Shown: positions 12,365 through 24,101, counted from the stretch's first letter. The stretch is 64,000 nucleotides of DNA from Thinopyrum elongatum (GCA_011799875.1 CM022303.1:192249700-192313699), one strand, 5' to 3'. The notes: generated by a model not told the origin, from the sequence alone. Program-made: numbers and translations.

Positions 12365-13879
12365 TGTAAGTGCATCTAGTGCCCCTTAGTGATTTTGGTG
12401 TATTGAAGACTTATAGGTTAAGGGACTAATGTGTTTGTGAGTGTACACAGGTTCTATAAGTCTATGAGGAGTTTGATATTTATGATGAAAGTCGACCCCT
12501 AAAAATGAATGTCTTCAGCTGAAGACTTTGGTTTTCTTGAAGACTTTGAAAGTGAGGAAATTGGTGTGACCTTGAAGACTTCGATATTCATGCGAGGATT
12601 ATGAAGCGTGAAGACTTTTGTTTTCATAGTTTCATTTTCTCTTTCTTGAGTCATAGGAAACACCGTACTGTTAAAGGGGGTCGAGCTAAAACTAAGGAAA
12701 CACTTTCCAAGTGATGCTCATCTCAAAATTCTACACCTACCCAATCCTTTCGAGTGAAGCCATTGGAAATCTCATACAGTTCAGTCAATTTCTTCAGTGA
12801 CAGAGACGAAGATCCTCTGGTCTCTGAGGAATTTGTTCTGACTGAGGAGTTAGGAATTCGCCAGGGTGGATTGCCTACAAGTGAGGAACATGATAGCCCT
12901 GAGGAATTTGATACTCAAATTTTTGACCGTTGCTGTGCTATGCGCCAGCTCTCCCAAAATATCTACCCACCTAACGGTCATATCATTGAAGGGCATTTAT
13001 GTCTTATCATGTCGGGCTGCTCCCTAGGCTATAAATAGCCGCCCCCTACAACCACTAGTTGGTTGGCTGCTCCGAGAGAAACTGACACTTGTCATTGAGA
13101 GCATCCCATCCTCCGAGGACTTTGAGCGAAAATCATCAAGTGAGGAAAAACCCAAACCCAAACACCTACAAACCCAAAGTGATTGAGAATCACTGAAGAG
13201 ATTGTTCCTGTGTGGAACTGACGCTTGTTACCTTTGAGGACTGTGCATCCTCTAGATGGTTAGGCATCATGGTCTAGACTATCCAAGAGAAAATTATGGA
13301 TCGCCGAGTGACCGAGTCTGTGAAGGTTTGGAAGTCACCTGAAGACTTACCATGAGTGATTGGGCGAGGTCTGTGTGATCTTAGCTCAAGGAGAATACGA
13401 TGAGGACTGTGTGTCCGGGACTGTGTGTCCTCAGGTTTAAATACCTAGCTGCTCCAACCAGACGTACGACTGTCACAACAGTTGGAACTGGTCTACCAAA
13501 TCATCATCTTCACCAAGCTACTGGTTCTATTTCCTCAACCCTTTCATTTCCTCATTCATGTGTTGATGAACTTGACCGTTACTGTTTGAAGACTTTGACT
13601 GAAGACTTTCTCAATTTCCTCAATCCTAATTCTTCAGTCACTTTGTCTTCTGCCTGCTTATCCTGTTTACATGCTACTTGTGCTCTGTGCTTGTTTCATT
13701 TCATCATGATGACTGTGTTACTGCCATGTTATGCTTGCACCTGAGTACTTATTCCGCTTCTAGTAGTTCGTTACATAGGAAATTCCTCACCTAGGAAATT
13801 CCTCACCTAGAATTTCCTTAGTGACAAATTTGTAAAAATCGCCTATTCACCCCCCTCTAGTCGATATAACGCACTTTCA
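12365..13879 (+). repeat. Complete 3' LTR (1515 bp) of the Sirevirus-like element
   Basis: Starts TGTAAGTGCATCTAGTGCCC and ends CGCACTTTCA, so it has canonical TG...CA ends. A TATA box (TATAAATA, 13030-13037) marks the U3 promoter. The TTCTTCA/GAAGAC and TTCCTCA/TGAGGAA words that recur across the element are common here too. Confidence 0.93.
13030..13037 (+). promoter_or_regulatory. LTR TATA box
   Basis: GGCTATAAATAGCC in the 3' LTR. The preceding about 665 bases would be U3, with transcription starting near 13060. Confidence 0.6.
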
Positions 13880-13986
13880 ACTATTCCCTTCTTTCATATC
13901 AATCACGACACCTATAGTTCATAAAAATGGTCTACCAAGTATAATGGGACAAGACGGTTTACAATCAATATCAAGAACGATAAAAT

Positions 13987-15336
13987 CTAGGTCACATCAT
14001 TCCTATTTGCAAGAATAAGAACATCATTAATTCTTCCCGAAGGCTTTTTAATAGTAGAATCCGCCAAGTGCAAATTAAGAGAACATTCTTCAATATCAGT
14101 AAGACCAAGCACATCACGAACAGATTTCAGAATTATGGAAACACTAGCACCCAAATCACATAAAGCAAAGCACTCATAATTTTTAATCTTGACTTTAATA
14201 GTAGGTTCCCATTCATCATGTAATTTTCTAGGAATTGAAATCTCTAATTCCAACTTTTCTTCTAAAGCTTTCATCATGGCATCCACAATATGTTTAGTAA
14301 AAGCTTTATTTTGTTCATAAGCATGGGGTGAATTTATCATGGATTGCAACAAACAAATACATTCAATCAAAGAGCAATTTTCATAATTAAAGTCTTTGTA
14401 ATCCAAAAGAGTGGGCACATCACTAGTTAAAGTTTTGACCTCTCCAAACCCACTTTTATCAATTTTTTCATCAAGATTTTTACCCTTCGAATCATCGGGA
14501 CGCCTTCTAGATAAAGTTGACTCTTATTCAGTCCCTTTATCATCAATTTTAATCTTACTAAACAAGGAATCAATAGAATAAACACCAATCATTTTAAGAT
14601 CTTCATCAGTTTTATGAAAGCAATCGGTAGAAAACGCTCTTTCTAAAAATTCTCTTTTAGCTCTAAGCATAGCGGTTCTTTTCTTACTTTCATTCATAGA
14701 GACATACAAAGCTTTAATTGATTCATTCACATCAACCTTGGGTGGAAACATTTTAATCTTGAGATTTTCTACATCATGGGAAATTCTATCCATGCTTCTA
14801 GACATATCATCAATCTTATTCATTTTTTCTTCTATCGTAGTGTTGAAAACTTTTTGAGCATTGATAAATTCTTTAATATTACTCTCAAGATCAGAGGGGT
14901 TCCTATTATTATTGTAAGAAGAATTACCATAGGAATTGCCATAATTATTAGAGAAATTTCCAGGAAAAGGCCTAGGATTAAAATTACCTCTATAAGCATT
15001 GTTATTAAAATTGTTTCGCGAGACAAAATTCACATCTACGGGATCACCATTTTGCTCAATCAAAGTAGACAAAGGCACATCATTAAGATCAATAGGAGCA
15101 CTTTTACTAGCAACCAATTTCATAAGAGCATCAACTTTTTCACTCAAAGTACTAATTTCTTCAACCGAATTAACTTTTTTACTAGTAGGTGCTCTTTCGG
15201 TATGCCATTGTGAATAATTTGCCATAATATTATCAAGAAATTTAGTAGCTTCACCCAAAGTAATCTCCATAAAAGTACCACCCGCAACGGAATCTAAAGA
15301 TTTCTAGAAACAAAATTCAATCCCGCATAAAATTTT
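13987..15336 (-). pseudogene. gypsy gag C-terminal part and protease
   Basis: Minus-strand frame immediately left of MULE-1. It continues the gag found on the other side of the insertion. It begins with TAG at 15304-15306, then holds MEITLGEATKFLDNI (15270), an Asn-rich stretch and a helical region. TAA at 14524-14526 breaks the frame, which resumes to 13987. Around 14120-14150 the aspartic protease signature CDLGAS is visible. No RT or integrase follows, because the copia insertion begins 107 bases further on. Two nonsense codons make it non-functional. Confidence 0.8.
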
Positions 15337-15503
15337 GGGATTTTTACATCTGTGCCCCTGGTTCCTTAGCTCTACTCATTCATCCCCACGCTCTTAAATT
15401 TTGCTCACTTTTCCCCACTCTCTTGTTTGAAACCCTCAGAAATTGTCACAAACGGTTGATGCCGTTGGGTAAGTGCTTTGACCGTTAACTCTGACGAGTG
15501 GGG
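15337..15503 (+). repeat. MULE-1 left TIR (167 bp)
   Basis: Nearly the exact reverse complement of 23238-23404 over its outer 80 bases, more diverged inward. The inner end is marked by the shared GACGAGTGGGG. Confidence 0.93.
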
Positions 15504-16088
15504 CCGTGCTGGACTGTGTCGCCCGTTGGACCTGACAATTGGGGCCGCGTCGGACGGTGCCGTTGTTCGCCCGTTGGGCCATGGTTAGATTGTTGGGCCC
15601 TGCGCGCGCCGCAACGACATGAGCCTGCTATGCATGCACGACATGTCTAGCTAGCCTGCTATGCATGCACGTAGCTAGCCTGCCTGCATGCATTGATGCC
15701 CGCCGCCACAATGCGCTGACCTCCCCTCTTTCTGCACGCGAGCCGCCACGGACGCTGACCGGCCTCTTTCTGCACGCGAGCCGCCACAGACACAGGGACG
15801 GTCGCTGTCGCTGGTTCATCTCATCTCGCACGCTTGTCTCCTCAATGTAGAGCATCGTTTCAAACTTTTCAATCCAGTCGCATCTATTCAACGTGGCAAT
15901 TAAAGAGGCATATCAATCGACGCCACTCGTTTGAACATAGCAAATCCAAAGCGCGGTCGGTGCCACTCCCCTTCCCTTCCCCTTTCTCTATTTAAACCAC
16001 CCACGCCTCCACCTATTCTCCGCACATCCAATTGCGCCCCCCTTCTCTTCTTCACCCAAACCCAGAGCACTCTCAAAGCCAGGCGAGG
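15504..16088 (+). other. MULE-1 left subterminal and leader region
   Basis: GC-rich, with short tandem duplications: CCTGCTATGCATGCACG near 15637 and 15655, and a CTCTTTCTGCACGCGAGCC unit near 15727 and 15764. A TATA-like TATTTAAA lies near 15990, about 100 bases before the ATG of the next ORF, so it may act as its promoter. Confidence 0.5.
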
Positions 16089-16514
16089 ATGCAGTACAAC
16101 GGCCCCACCTTCCAGCTCCCACCGACCATGCCAGAGAGGCGGTATCCCACCGGTGTCGTCTTGGAGACGACACTCCGCATGTGGGCGTTCTCACGCTGGA
16201 GGGGTGGAAAGAAGTTTGCCCAGTGGTTCCTTGGTGCGGGCTTCGCCCACCTCCTGGCGGGCTCGCCGATGATGTTTTGACTGGAGGAAGTGTGTCCAAA
16301 CTCCACCACTCCGCCGATAGGGCTCATCGCCAACTTCACCAATAGATTCGATGCGTACTACCTCCTCGGCAAGGTGTTTTGGTGTGGGTGCGAGTTCATC
16401 GCATTCACCACCTACAACATCTTCACGGACTTCAATAACATCTTCCCCACCCGCAACGGTATGCACAACCTCCCCTACTACATCGGTGAGGATGGCATGG
16501 AGGAGGAGCAGTGA
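16089..16514 (+). pseudogene. Unknown small ORF at the left side of MULE-1, one in-frame TGA
   Basis: ATG at 16089 opens a frame of about 140 codons to 16514, broken by one TGA at 16278-16280 (looks like CGA to TGA). The product would be rich in aromatic residues (KKFAQWFLGAGFAHLL, CGCEFIAFTTYNIFTDF) with an acidic tail (GEDGMEEEQ). I do not recognise a family. The hydrophobic parts are too mixed to call membrane helices with confidence. Its place next to the left TIR, facing the transposase, is that of mudrB in MuDR, but no similarity to MURB is evident. It could instead be a captured host gene fragment. Confidence 0.5.
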
Positions 16515-17860
16515 AGAGGAGGCGCAGTGAAGATGGTGGTGAAGGCCCGGTCTCGTGAAGCTTGTCTTGCCCTAGGGTGTTAGGGCTTTTTATCTTTTAT
16601 ATATTTCTATCTTAATTATGTTGTTGGTTGTACCATGAACTTTTTATCTCTGTTGTGTTATCCCCTAAGAACTATGTTATGCTTGCTACCCTTATTTGAT
16701 ATGTCATTGGTTATCTGTGTTTTGCTTGCTATTTCTATCTTATTTGACGTGAGATATCGCTAGATGGATATGGTGCTGTAGACGAGCCCTTCTGCTAAAT
16801 CAATCAATGAAAGGGTATATATCCTTCAATGAAAACCAGCAAGTTTTGGGGTTAGCCTTGTAAAAATGGTTGGAGGGTAGCCCATTCGTCTTGTTATATT
16901 CATGTTGTGTAGGTCAAGTTTAAATGGCCCATTTAGAGTAGGCCCTTATATTTTAGGGTCAAGTTTTCGCACGGGCGGATAATGGACTAGTTGAAGTGTC
17001 AAAAAGGAAACTAAAGCTAGAAAAATGAGCCATGTTGATGTTAAATTGTTGGTGGCCCTATTCCGTATATTGTATGAACAAAAACAAGCTGATTTTTGAA
17101 TAGTTTGTGGTCATTTGGCATGATGAAATTAATGTTGGTCCTTATATTATAGGTTTTATTGGTTCCAAGTTTTGGCACGGGCGGCTAATGGACTAGTTGA
17201 GGTGTCAAAAAGGAAATTAAAGCTGGAAAGATGAGCCATGTTGATGTTGAAAGAAGAAAAAGAAGCTAAATTTTTTGAACTGTTGGTGCCCATATATATT
17301 GTAGGATACCTATATTGTATGAACAAAAAGAAGCTATTTTTTGAATAGTTTGTGGCCATTTGGCAGGATGAAAATAATTTTTGAAGGGTAACCCATTGTT
17401 TACTTGTTGGTGGCTCTTGGTGGCAATATCTATTGTTGTGTAATTTCAAACGATGTAACCTATTCTTGTAATGTAACCAACGTGCACTCAATCTCTGTAG
17501 GTGCAATCAAAACAATCAAGCAAAAAAATAGAGGAAAAACAGAGCCATCGCATGCACTATTTTTCTAGGCCTCTTTAATCTTTGTGGGCCTTCGACAGTC
17601 AACGCAATGTGACGGCCCAACCAGAGCTTGGTTTCATTTTGGGCCCAATAACTACGTTTTTTTTCTCTTGCCCTCGGTTTTGTCTGACGAAACTGAAAGT
17701 GTCAAAAACTAACACCTACAGAGATTCAGAGATGGAGATAGAGACATAGTTTAAGAAACACAGAGAGCACATGATCCACAAATTAAGCAACACAGAGAGC
17801 ACATGATCCACAAACCCTTAAGCAAATCGTAGAGCACATGACACGACACAAATAACATCT
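16515..17860. repeat. MULE-1 non-coding region with a tandem duplication
   Basis: About 1.3 kb without a supported gene. Two diverged copies of a roughly 200-bp unit lie head to tail, at about 16960-17130 and 17160-17380. Each contains GGACTAGTTGA, GTGTCAAAAAGGAAA, GAGCCATGTTGATGTT, ATTGTATGAACAAAAA and TTTTGAATAGTTTGTGG. No other structure seen. Confidence 0.6.
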
Positions 17861-18444
17861 CTAACGAGTGATGACCAGCAAGTAAGCAAATCCTAGAGCA
17901 ACTATGCAAAAATAAAATCCTAAAGCTATCAGATTCGCCTGCTTGTTCAACTGAATCATCTGCCTCAAGTTCTTTTTCATCTTATTTAATTCCCCCTTCA
18001 GATCCTCATCCCCAACTGTCGGAGCAGAACTTTCAGAGACCAAATTCCGAGTGGCTGACGGCAGATTGACCTCCTGGGTTGCGGCCCCATTGAATTGAAG
18101 CAAGCCCTCCCCTTGAAGCCTCTGAACATAGTCATCCATCCATTCAAAATGTGTGCATTTCTTCACGATCTGAAACGAAATCATGAACCCTAAATCTATG
18201 ATCCAACGAAAAAGAATTAGAAGAAAAGAGAAAAAGAAAGGGTCAAAGAAAAATCATGAGATCTAACCTGCCCCTCTGGCTTGCTCTCGCATTTCATGAA
18301 CTCGCGCCCAAAGTTGCCATTCTTGTCCTCCCTTGAAGTCAACCTTTTCAGTGGCGCGGTGCGTGGGCAGTCAGGGCATCGCTCCATGGGCACTGGACCA
18401 TACTGGGGCCACGAGGGGTGGGAGGCTGAAGTGGAGCTCGACAT
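17861..18444 (-). CDS. GRF-type zinc-finger small protein with C-terminal membrane helix (MULE-1 accessory gene)
   Basis: Two exons: 18444-18268 and 18169-17861, with a 98-bp GT-AG intron (18267-18170; donor CAG/GT, acceptor TTTCAG). Spliced length is 161 residues, no internal stop. The first exon carries CPDC and REFMKC; the second starts with [12 protein letters not shown]. Together these give the C-X2-C...C...C-X2-FEW pattern of the GRF zinc finger, a domain found in proteins acting on nucleic acids. A helical Lys/Glu stretch follows ([17 protein letters not shown]), then a hydrophobic C-terminal segment ending LLVITR that could be a tail anchor. This protein type is common in Triticeae genomes. 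It lies between mudrA and the left small ORF, and is the only intact gene in this element. Confidence 0.75.
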
Positions 18445-18699
18445 ATCTAGTCGTCGGGGAAGAAGAAGAAGCAGACGAGTGGCTCCTCTGGTCGCCGCAG
18501 AAGAAGAAGAAGACAGGGGAGGCAATGGTGGGCGAGCACAACCAATGTATCGTGGATCGCCTCTTGCGGATCGCCAAAGGATCCAACGCTGCGGAGCCGT
18601 CCTGGTGATCCAACGGCGCAGAGCCTGCACGCAGCCTGGCCTCAGAATTCCTTCTAGAAGACCATATCTGAGGGCTGTCGCTTGGCGCTAGGGTATGAT

Positions 18700-19650
18700 C
18701 GGACGGCTGATGTTCGGAGCTACGGTTAGGCGAAACCCCGCGGGGTTTAGAGGGGTTTTGAGTTGGTCAACGGGGTTATCTAGTGTTTGACTGAGCATAA
18801 CTAATTTAAAAAAAATCCAAAAAATATGAAACCTTCGCGAATCGTCGTTTTATAAGACACACTAACGAGGTAAAATACTAAACTTGGTCTACGGTTATTT
18901 TCAAAAAAATAACCTAGCTCGCACGATCGTGGTTAAATGAGCACCATTAATTTAAAAAAATTCAAAAAAATATAAAACCTACACACAATGTTGTCTTATG
19001 TGATATGTTACCAACAAAAAATCATAAACTTGTTCTATGGACATTTTCATGAAAAAACCTTCACACATATGAGCTATCACGTACAACATTGCAGAGAGTT
19101 CAAGGAAAAGAGGTAGGTTTTTTGAAAAATTTAAAAAAATCAAAAAAATCACCAAAGCTTCATTTCAAAGTGAATAAGAAGGATCTGAACTTAGTTTTCT
19201 TTTTTCATGTTTTAAACATGTTTTTTAATGGTTTTCTATTAAATCACATTATTTAAAAAAATATAAAAAATGAAGATTAATTCAATAAATAGTGAGACTT
19301 CGAATCTACACTATATAGATTGAATAGGTGTTCATAAAAAATATTTGGCTCATTTAGAGTAGGTCCAAAAAATATTTGATTACAAATGGGGCAGTTTACC
19401 CTAGCTTCGGAGCACATTTGGAGCACATTTCCCATGACTATAAGTTTTACCACGCAAAAGAGATCGGATTGATCACCTAATGTTTATAATAGTTCAGCAA
19501 ACATTGCAACATCACACCACAGATCGGAGTTCAAGTGTTGGTTCAAATTCAAATTTTGCCTAATATTTAAATTTATTTTGCCTCAAATTTTACATCAAAG
19601 TACGAATAGCATTATTAAACCTTACAAGTTTTCACAACCTTAGTACAAAT
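18700..19650. repeat. AT-rich MULE-1 interior with degenerate spaced repeats
   Basis: No gene. A motif of the form TTTAAAAAAAnTCnAAAAAA recurs near 18806, 18950, 19125 and 19250, spaced roughly 130-180 bases apart. This suggests an old degenerate tandem array. Confidence 0.45.
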
Positions 19651-19659
19651 CCTTAAAGT

Positions 19660-22600
19660 TCAAAGTTTACAACTTGCATTCCACATCTTTGTCTTGCTCC
19701 TTGTGTTCCGAGATGGCTTAACAGCCTTGCTCCTGGTTTCCCTAGGTGGGATATCCACCTTTTTCTTCTTCCTTTTGATCTTCACTTTGGGTGGTGGCTG
19801 TCGAGGTGCTGACGGAGAAGTTGCACTGGCCAGTTGACGGGGTTCAAAACCTTCATAAGCCATGGCTTCATGTTCTTCTAATTCTTTCTCTCTTGGCCTT
19901 TTCTCTCATTTTTCTCTAATTTTCCTAGAGCTAGGCCAAACACAAAAAAGATTATAAGCCATCGATAAAAAAAGAATAAATGCATAAAAAAGGGAAGGTT
20001 GTTGCACACATACCAAGCTACCAGCAGTGCTAATTCGGTTGCTTCATTCTCCTCTGAATTAGCTGCAATCTGCTTTGCTGCTTCATTCTCCTCTGTATTA
20101 GCTTCAATCTACTCTAATGCTGCATTCTCCTCTGTAGTAGCTTCAATCTGCTCTAATGTTGCATTCTCCTCTGCATTTGTTGCTGCCCATTGTTCCTCTT
20201 CTCCAAATGAAGCATCCACTGGATTGGTACATTTCCTAGCAATGTGCCCTAGGGTTCCACATTTTTTGCACTTACGCTGTCTTTTTACATGACCCTCTTC
20301 ACCTCTTCTGATCCTGTTCTTCCTTGGTCTTACTAGTGGTCTAGTCAGTACAGGAGAATATAGTTTGAACCCTGGATCTACTATGTTCCATTGGTCTTTT
20401 CCCAAGAGTGCAGGCACATTGAAAGCATAAGCAGCCTTGAATTTGGCAACAGAAAAATATTTAGAGATGTATTGATCAACTTCACCATCTTCACCACCTA
20501 TAACAGTCATCAGATGTAGGGCATGTATGCATGGCTTCCCACGGAGCTGCCATTGCCTACAATTGCATTCCCTAGTTGCTAGGTTAACTGGATATCTTCA
20601 TTCCCTATTTTTACTGTCAGTATATGTTACCTCAGCCTCGTGTGTCGCCGCTCGATGCATTTCATGTTCAGTCCTCTTGCCTTGGCATGCAATGACTTAA
20701 TAAGAGATGGGAGCATAAGATGGCCAACATATTCTGTTTCTGCAATTCTTTTGCGAAGAGCCATCTTTATCATGATCATCTGCCGAATCTTATCAAATAT
20801 TTGCCATATCAGAAGCCCTTTCAATGACTTGATCTTTGCAATGAAACACTCTGCCAGGTTACTGGTCACATAGTCTACTTTGCAGATTTCATTGAATTTG
20901 CTTCTTGACCACAACTTTCCATGATGTGCATCTAGGTACTCCTTCACTAGAGGATTGTGAGCATACAACACTCTCAAATGATGCTCATGCTTCCTCTCAC
21001 TGCATGTGTATGATGCTGGCCATAAGTTCTCATCATAAACTTTACCTTTGAATTCGTTTCTGAAATTCTGCGCTAGGTGTCGCATACATTCCCTATGCTC
21101 CACTCCAGGGAATACAATTTCCACTGCACTCTCCAAACCCTTGCAAGCATCTGTGTGTATAGCTAAACCTGGGGGTGTACTTATAAGGTTGCGCAACTGC
21201 TGCAGAAACCAGACCCAACTTTCCTCAGACTCTGCCTCCACCACACCAAATGCAACTGGGAATAGCCCGTTGTCTCCATCAACTGCAGAAGCTGCCACTA
21301 GTTGTCCTCTCCACCTTCAATTCAAAGCAGTTGCATTAATAGCCAAATAGGGCCTGCAACCATCAAGAAACCCCTGCCAACAAGCCTTGAAACAAACAAA
21401 AGCCCTCCTGAAGCACTCCTTCTGAAATGACTTCCCTTTTATTTTGTATGTAACTGTATGCTTGTCAATCTCTACAACACTCCCTGGACTAGCAGCTTCC
21501 ACTTCAGATTTAAATGTGTAGAGCAACTAAAAGCTCTCATTCCAAGGACCATTAATCCTGTCAAGAGCCATTTCCTTAGCATAGAAAATCCTCATATAAG
21601 GTATATCGATCTTGTACTTCTCAAATAGCTTCCCATGGAGTGCTGTTGGACCAAGAGTTGGTGTTTCTCTCAACCAATCCAAAATTGCATCTGCCACCCA
21701 CCTAGTCTTTGCTAGCTTTGTGTTAGCCTTCCCTCCTCCCCCTCCAGGTGGACAAGTGTGCTGGTGTGGGTTCTTTTTTATCTGAAACAAAATGGGACCC
21801 CAAACAAAATATTGGTAGAAAACATTACACAATGATCTGAAAATAAAATGAATCAGTATAAACTGAAATACACAAACCTGAATGAACTTGCTCCTCAACA
21901 TATGTGATGCATGCAACCTCCATCTACACCTATAATATGGGCAATGAACAGTTAACCTTGTTGGCTCAATCCTATCAACCACATATGTATTTTCAGTGAG
22001 AATGCAATATGTAGTCACTGCATTACGACAGTCCACCATCGACTGGAATATGGTGCCGACAGCTAGCTGAGGATCTTCCTTGTTCCACTCAATTGTTGGC
22101 ATGTCCTCACCATTATATTCATCTAAAACTAGGTTGTCGATGTTCTCCTGCCTCTCTTCATCATCAGTGTCATCAAATCTAGCACGGCTGATAGGTTGCT
22201 CCTGATATTCATCTTCCATTGCTTGTTTACTCACAGTATCTACAAGATCAGGGAACATATTCTCATCCTCATCATCATTTCGAGGCACCTCTTCGTCTGG
22301 CTCTGCATCTTGCTCTACAATGGCTGCAGCAGCGACAGGAGAAGCGGCACAAGAAGCGGCAGCAGACATATTGTGACTTTCAGAACCACTAGCTTTGCTT
22401 GGTTTTGACCTACAAGGAGTGCCGGGGCGCTCGCTATTAGCAGAGACAGAAGATTTCTGAACATCCTTCCCCTTGTCACGTTCATTGCGTGGCTGAAGCA
22501 CCTCGATAAGGATTGTACCGAAGCATCTTTCAGCATTCAAAGTAAAGAGCAATCCAAAATGCTCATCGCAAGTTAGTGGGAGAAATTTTTGCTCGGTACT

Positions 22601-22765
22601 GCTGAAAAATTTCAGTTCAACAGCATCGGCAGGGCTCCACCCATATGAAGAATTTTGGAGGGCCGCGAGCAAATCTTTGAACGACATACATGTTTCTACC
22701 ACCTTTGGATAGAAACATCCAGTAATCATATGCGGTTTTCTACCGCGCAGCACACTAACTTCCAT
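19660..22765 (-). pseudogene. mudrA-like MULE transposase of MULE-1
   Basis: Candidate start MEVSVLRGRKPHM at 22765. One GT-AG intron (21877-21782, 96 bp, in frame) separates the MuDR N-terminal/WRKY-like region (WRLHASHM) from KKNPHQHTCPPG. The MULE catalytic domain follows: IHTDACKG holds the second Asp and SNLAECF the Glu, but the first Asp position reads AIN (AAT, 21335-21337), where relatives have Asp. The SWIM finger (CNCRQWQLRGKPCIHA, about 20567-20520) and a CCHC knuckle (CKKCGTLGHIARKC) come next. A Glu/Asn-rich repeat tail and a possible last exon at 19863-19660 end the gene. Damage: TAG 21527-21529, TGA 21317-21319, a one-base insertion near 20642, TGA near 20593, TAG at 20109-20111. 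Confidence 0.88.
20036..20190 (-). repeat. Short tandem repeat in the transposase tail
   Basis: A unit of about 39 bp encoding variants of QIEATTEENAALE occurs three to four times at the end of the transposase frame. It was probably translated when the gene was intact. Confidence 0.65.
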
Positions 22766-23237
22766 CCTAACTACCAGCCGGAAAGCAAGCGTAGGATCAA
22801 TCCTATTCGATTCAAATAAGGAAAAGTTACAGTTAGGCCGGGAACAATTCAGCAAAATTTGATCGATTCACGCGACTAGCTGTCAAATAGGGCCGAATGT
22901 ATGAATCAGCAAATATGTTAGAGGGGAAATGACGCTTACCCAGGTGTAATCCATGAATTATCCGCCGCGGATTCGACCCAATCCTCTCCACGGTCGATGG
23001 GCTTGAGAACCTGCTCCCCTGACATCGCTGCTTAATCCTGAGGGGGATGTGGGGGTAGATCTGGCGGAGGGCACGATGGTGGCGGAGGCGAAATGGGGTT
23101 AGTGGTTGGAGGCTGCACGACGGTGGCGGAGGCTGCACGACGGCGGCGGAGGGGGCAGAGCGGCGTGGTGCTATAGTTGCTCGAGGTTCAGACAAGGGGA
23201 TCCCTCAGACAAGCTCATCTGACGTGTCTCAATGCAA
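22766..23237 (-). other. Upstream region of the MULE-1 transposase
   Basis: GC-rich stretch with GGCGGAGG repeats (23080-23160) between the start codon and the right TIR. A long minus-strand frame (23195-22833) crosses it, but its Pro/Arg-rich product looks like translated 5' UTR. The promoter is expected here or in the TIR. Confidence 0.45.
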
Positions 23238-23404
23238 CCCCACTCGTCAGAGTTAACGGTCAATGGTTTGAACCGACGGCATCCTCCGTTGTGACCATTT
23301 ATGAGGGTTTCTGACAAGGGAGTGGGGAAAAGTGAGCAAAAGTTAAGAGCGTGGGGATGAATGAGTAGAGCTAAGGAAACCAGGGGCGTAGATGTAAAAA
23401 TCCC
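23238..23404 (-). repeat. MULE-1 right TIR (167 bp)
   Basis: Reverse complement of the left TIR; outermost bases GGGATTTTTACATCTACGCCC on the minus strand. The TSD TAAAATTTT follows at 23405-23413. Confidence 0.93.
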
Positions 23405-23413
23405 TAAAATTTT

Positions 23414-23923
23414 TGTATAATCATCCAAAGATTTAAACCATGAGTAGGACAATTTCTTAGCACCAATTTCATTCTTTCCCAAGATTGTGCAACATGTTCA
23501 TGCTCAAGTTGCTTAAAATTCATGATTTGAGTTCTAAGGGAAATAATTTTCGCGGGCGGAAAATACTTAGTAATAAGAGCATCTTTACACTTATCCCAAG
23601 AATCAATACTACTGCGAGGCAAAGAAGAAAACCAAATTTTTGCACGATCCCTCAAAGAGAAAGGAAATAATTTCAACTTCACAATATCATTGTCCACATC
23701 TTTTTTTGTTTTGCATATCACACAATTCTATGAATGTGTTTAGATGGGACGCGACATCCTCATTAGGAGTACCAGAAAATTGATCTTTCATAACAAGATT
23801 CAACAAAATGGCATTAATATCACAAGACTCTGCACTAGTGGCGGGAGGAGCAATCGGAGTGCAAATAAAATCATTATTATTGGTATTGGAAAAATCACAC
23901 AATTTGGTATTTTCTTGAGACAT
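23414..23923 (-). pseudogene. gypsy gag N-terminal part
   Basis: Start MSQENTKLCDF at 23923. The Retrotrans_gag core is recognisable (FPFSLRDRAKIWF, SWDKCKDALITKYFPP). A one-base indel in an A-run near 23700-23706 shifts the frame. The 3' part of gag lies beyond MULE-1 at 15336. Confidence 0.82.
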
Positions 23924-24101
23924 CGTGACTACGCAAACAAGATTGCAGGCAAAAAGATAGATCTGACGAGAAAAAAAAGGCGAATAAAAGAGAATTTTTT
24001 TTTGAAGTGCGGGAGATGAAAATGATAGGCAAATGGCAAATAATGTAAATTGCAAGGAGATGAGATTTGTGATTAGGAACCTGATAGATATTGATGATGT
24101 C

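Larger units (their letters stand above)
1..13879 (+). mobile_element. Large Ty1/copia retrotransposon, Sirevirus/Maximus-like (5' end outside window)
   Basis: Two direct copies of the same LTR bracket the element. Position 1 aligns with 13145, and both copies end in GCACTTTCA (707 and 13879). Between them lie, in order, a Met-tRNA-type PBS, gag with a CCHC knuckle and long coiled coil, pol in copia order (PR-INT-RT-RNase H), a third ORF of about 1,220 codons and a polypurine tract. The 11.6 kb internal region, coiled-coil gag extension and downstream ORF are hallmarks of the SIRE/Maximus lineage. The name is from memory. The element is inserted in a minus-strand gypsy element. The 5 bases after it (13880-13884, ACTAT) should be the target duplication, but its partner lies left of the window. 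All three ORFs are broken, so the copy is not autonomous. Confidence 0.9.
15337..23404 (-). mobile_element. MULE-1: complete Mutator-like DNA transposon, 8068 bp
   Basis: Ends are 167-bp terminal inverted repeats starting GGGATTTTTACATCT. The element is flanked by a perfect 9-bp duplication, TAAAATTTT (15328-15336 and 23405-23413), the size expected for Mutator. It interrupts the gypsy gag; removing the element and one duplication rejoins gag. Inside, from left to right: a plus-strand small ORF (16089-16514), a minus-strand GRF zinc-finger gene (18444-17861), and a minus-strand mudrA-like transposase (22765-19660). The transposase is broken, but the GRF gene is intact. Confidence 0.95.

Noticed and set aside
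22833..23195. Separate minus-strand gene upstream of the MULE-1 transposase
   Set aside because: Pro/Arg-rich, overlaps the expected 5' UTR and has no domain.
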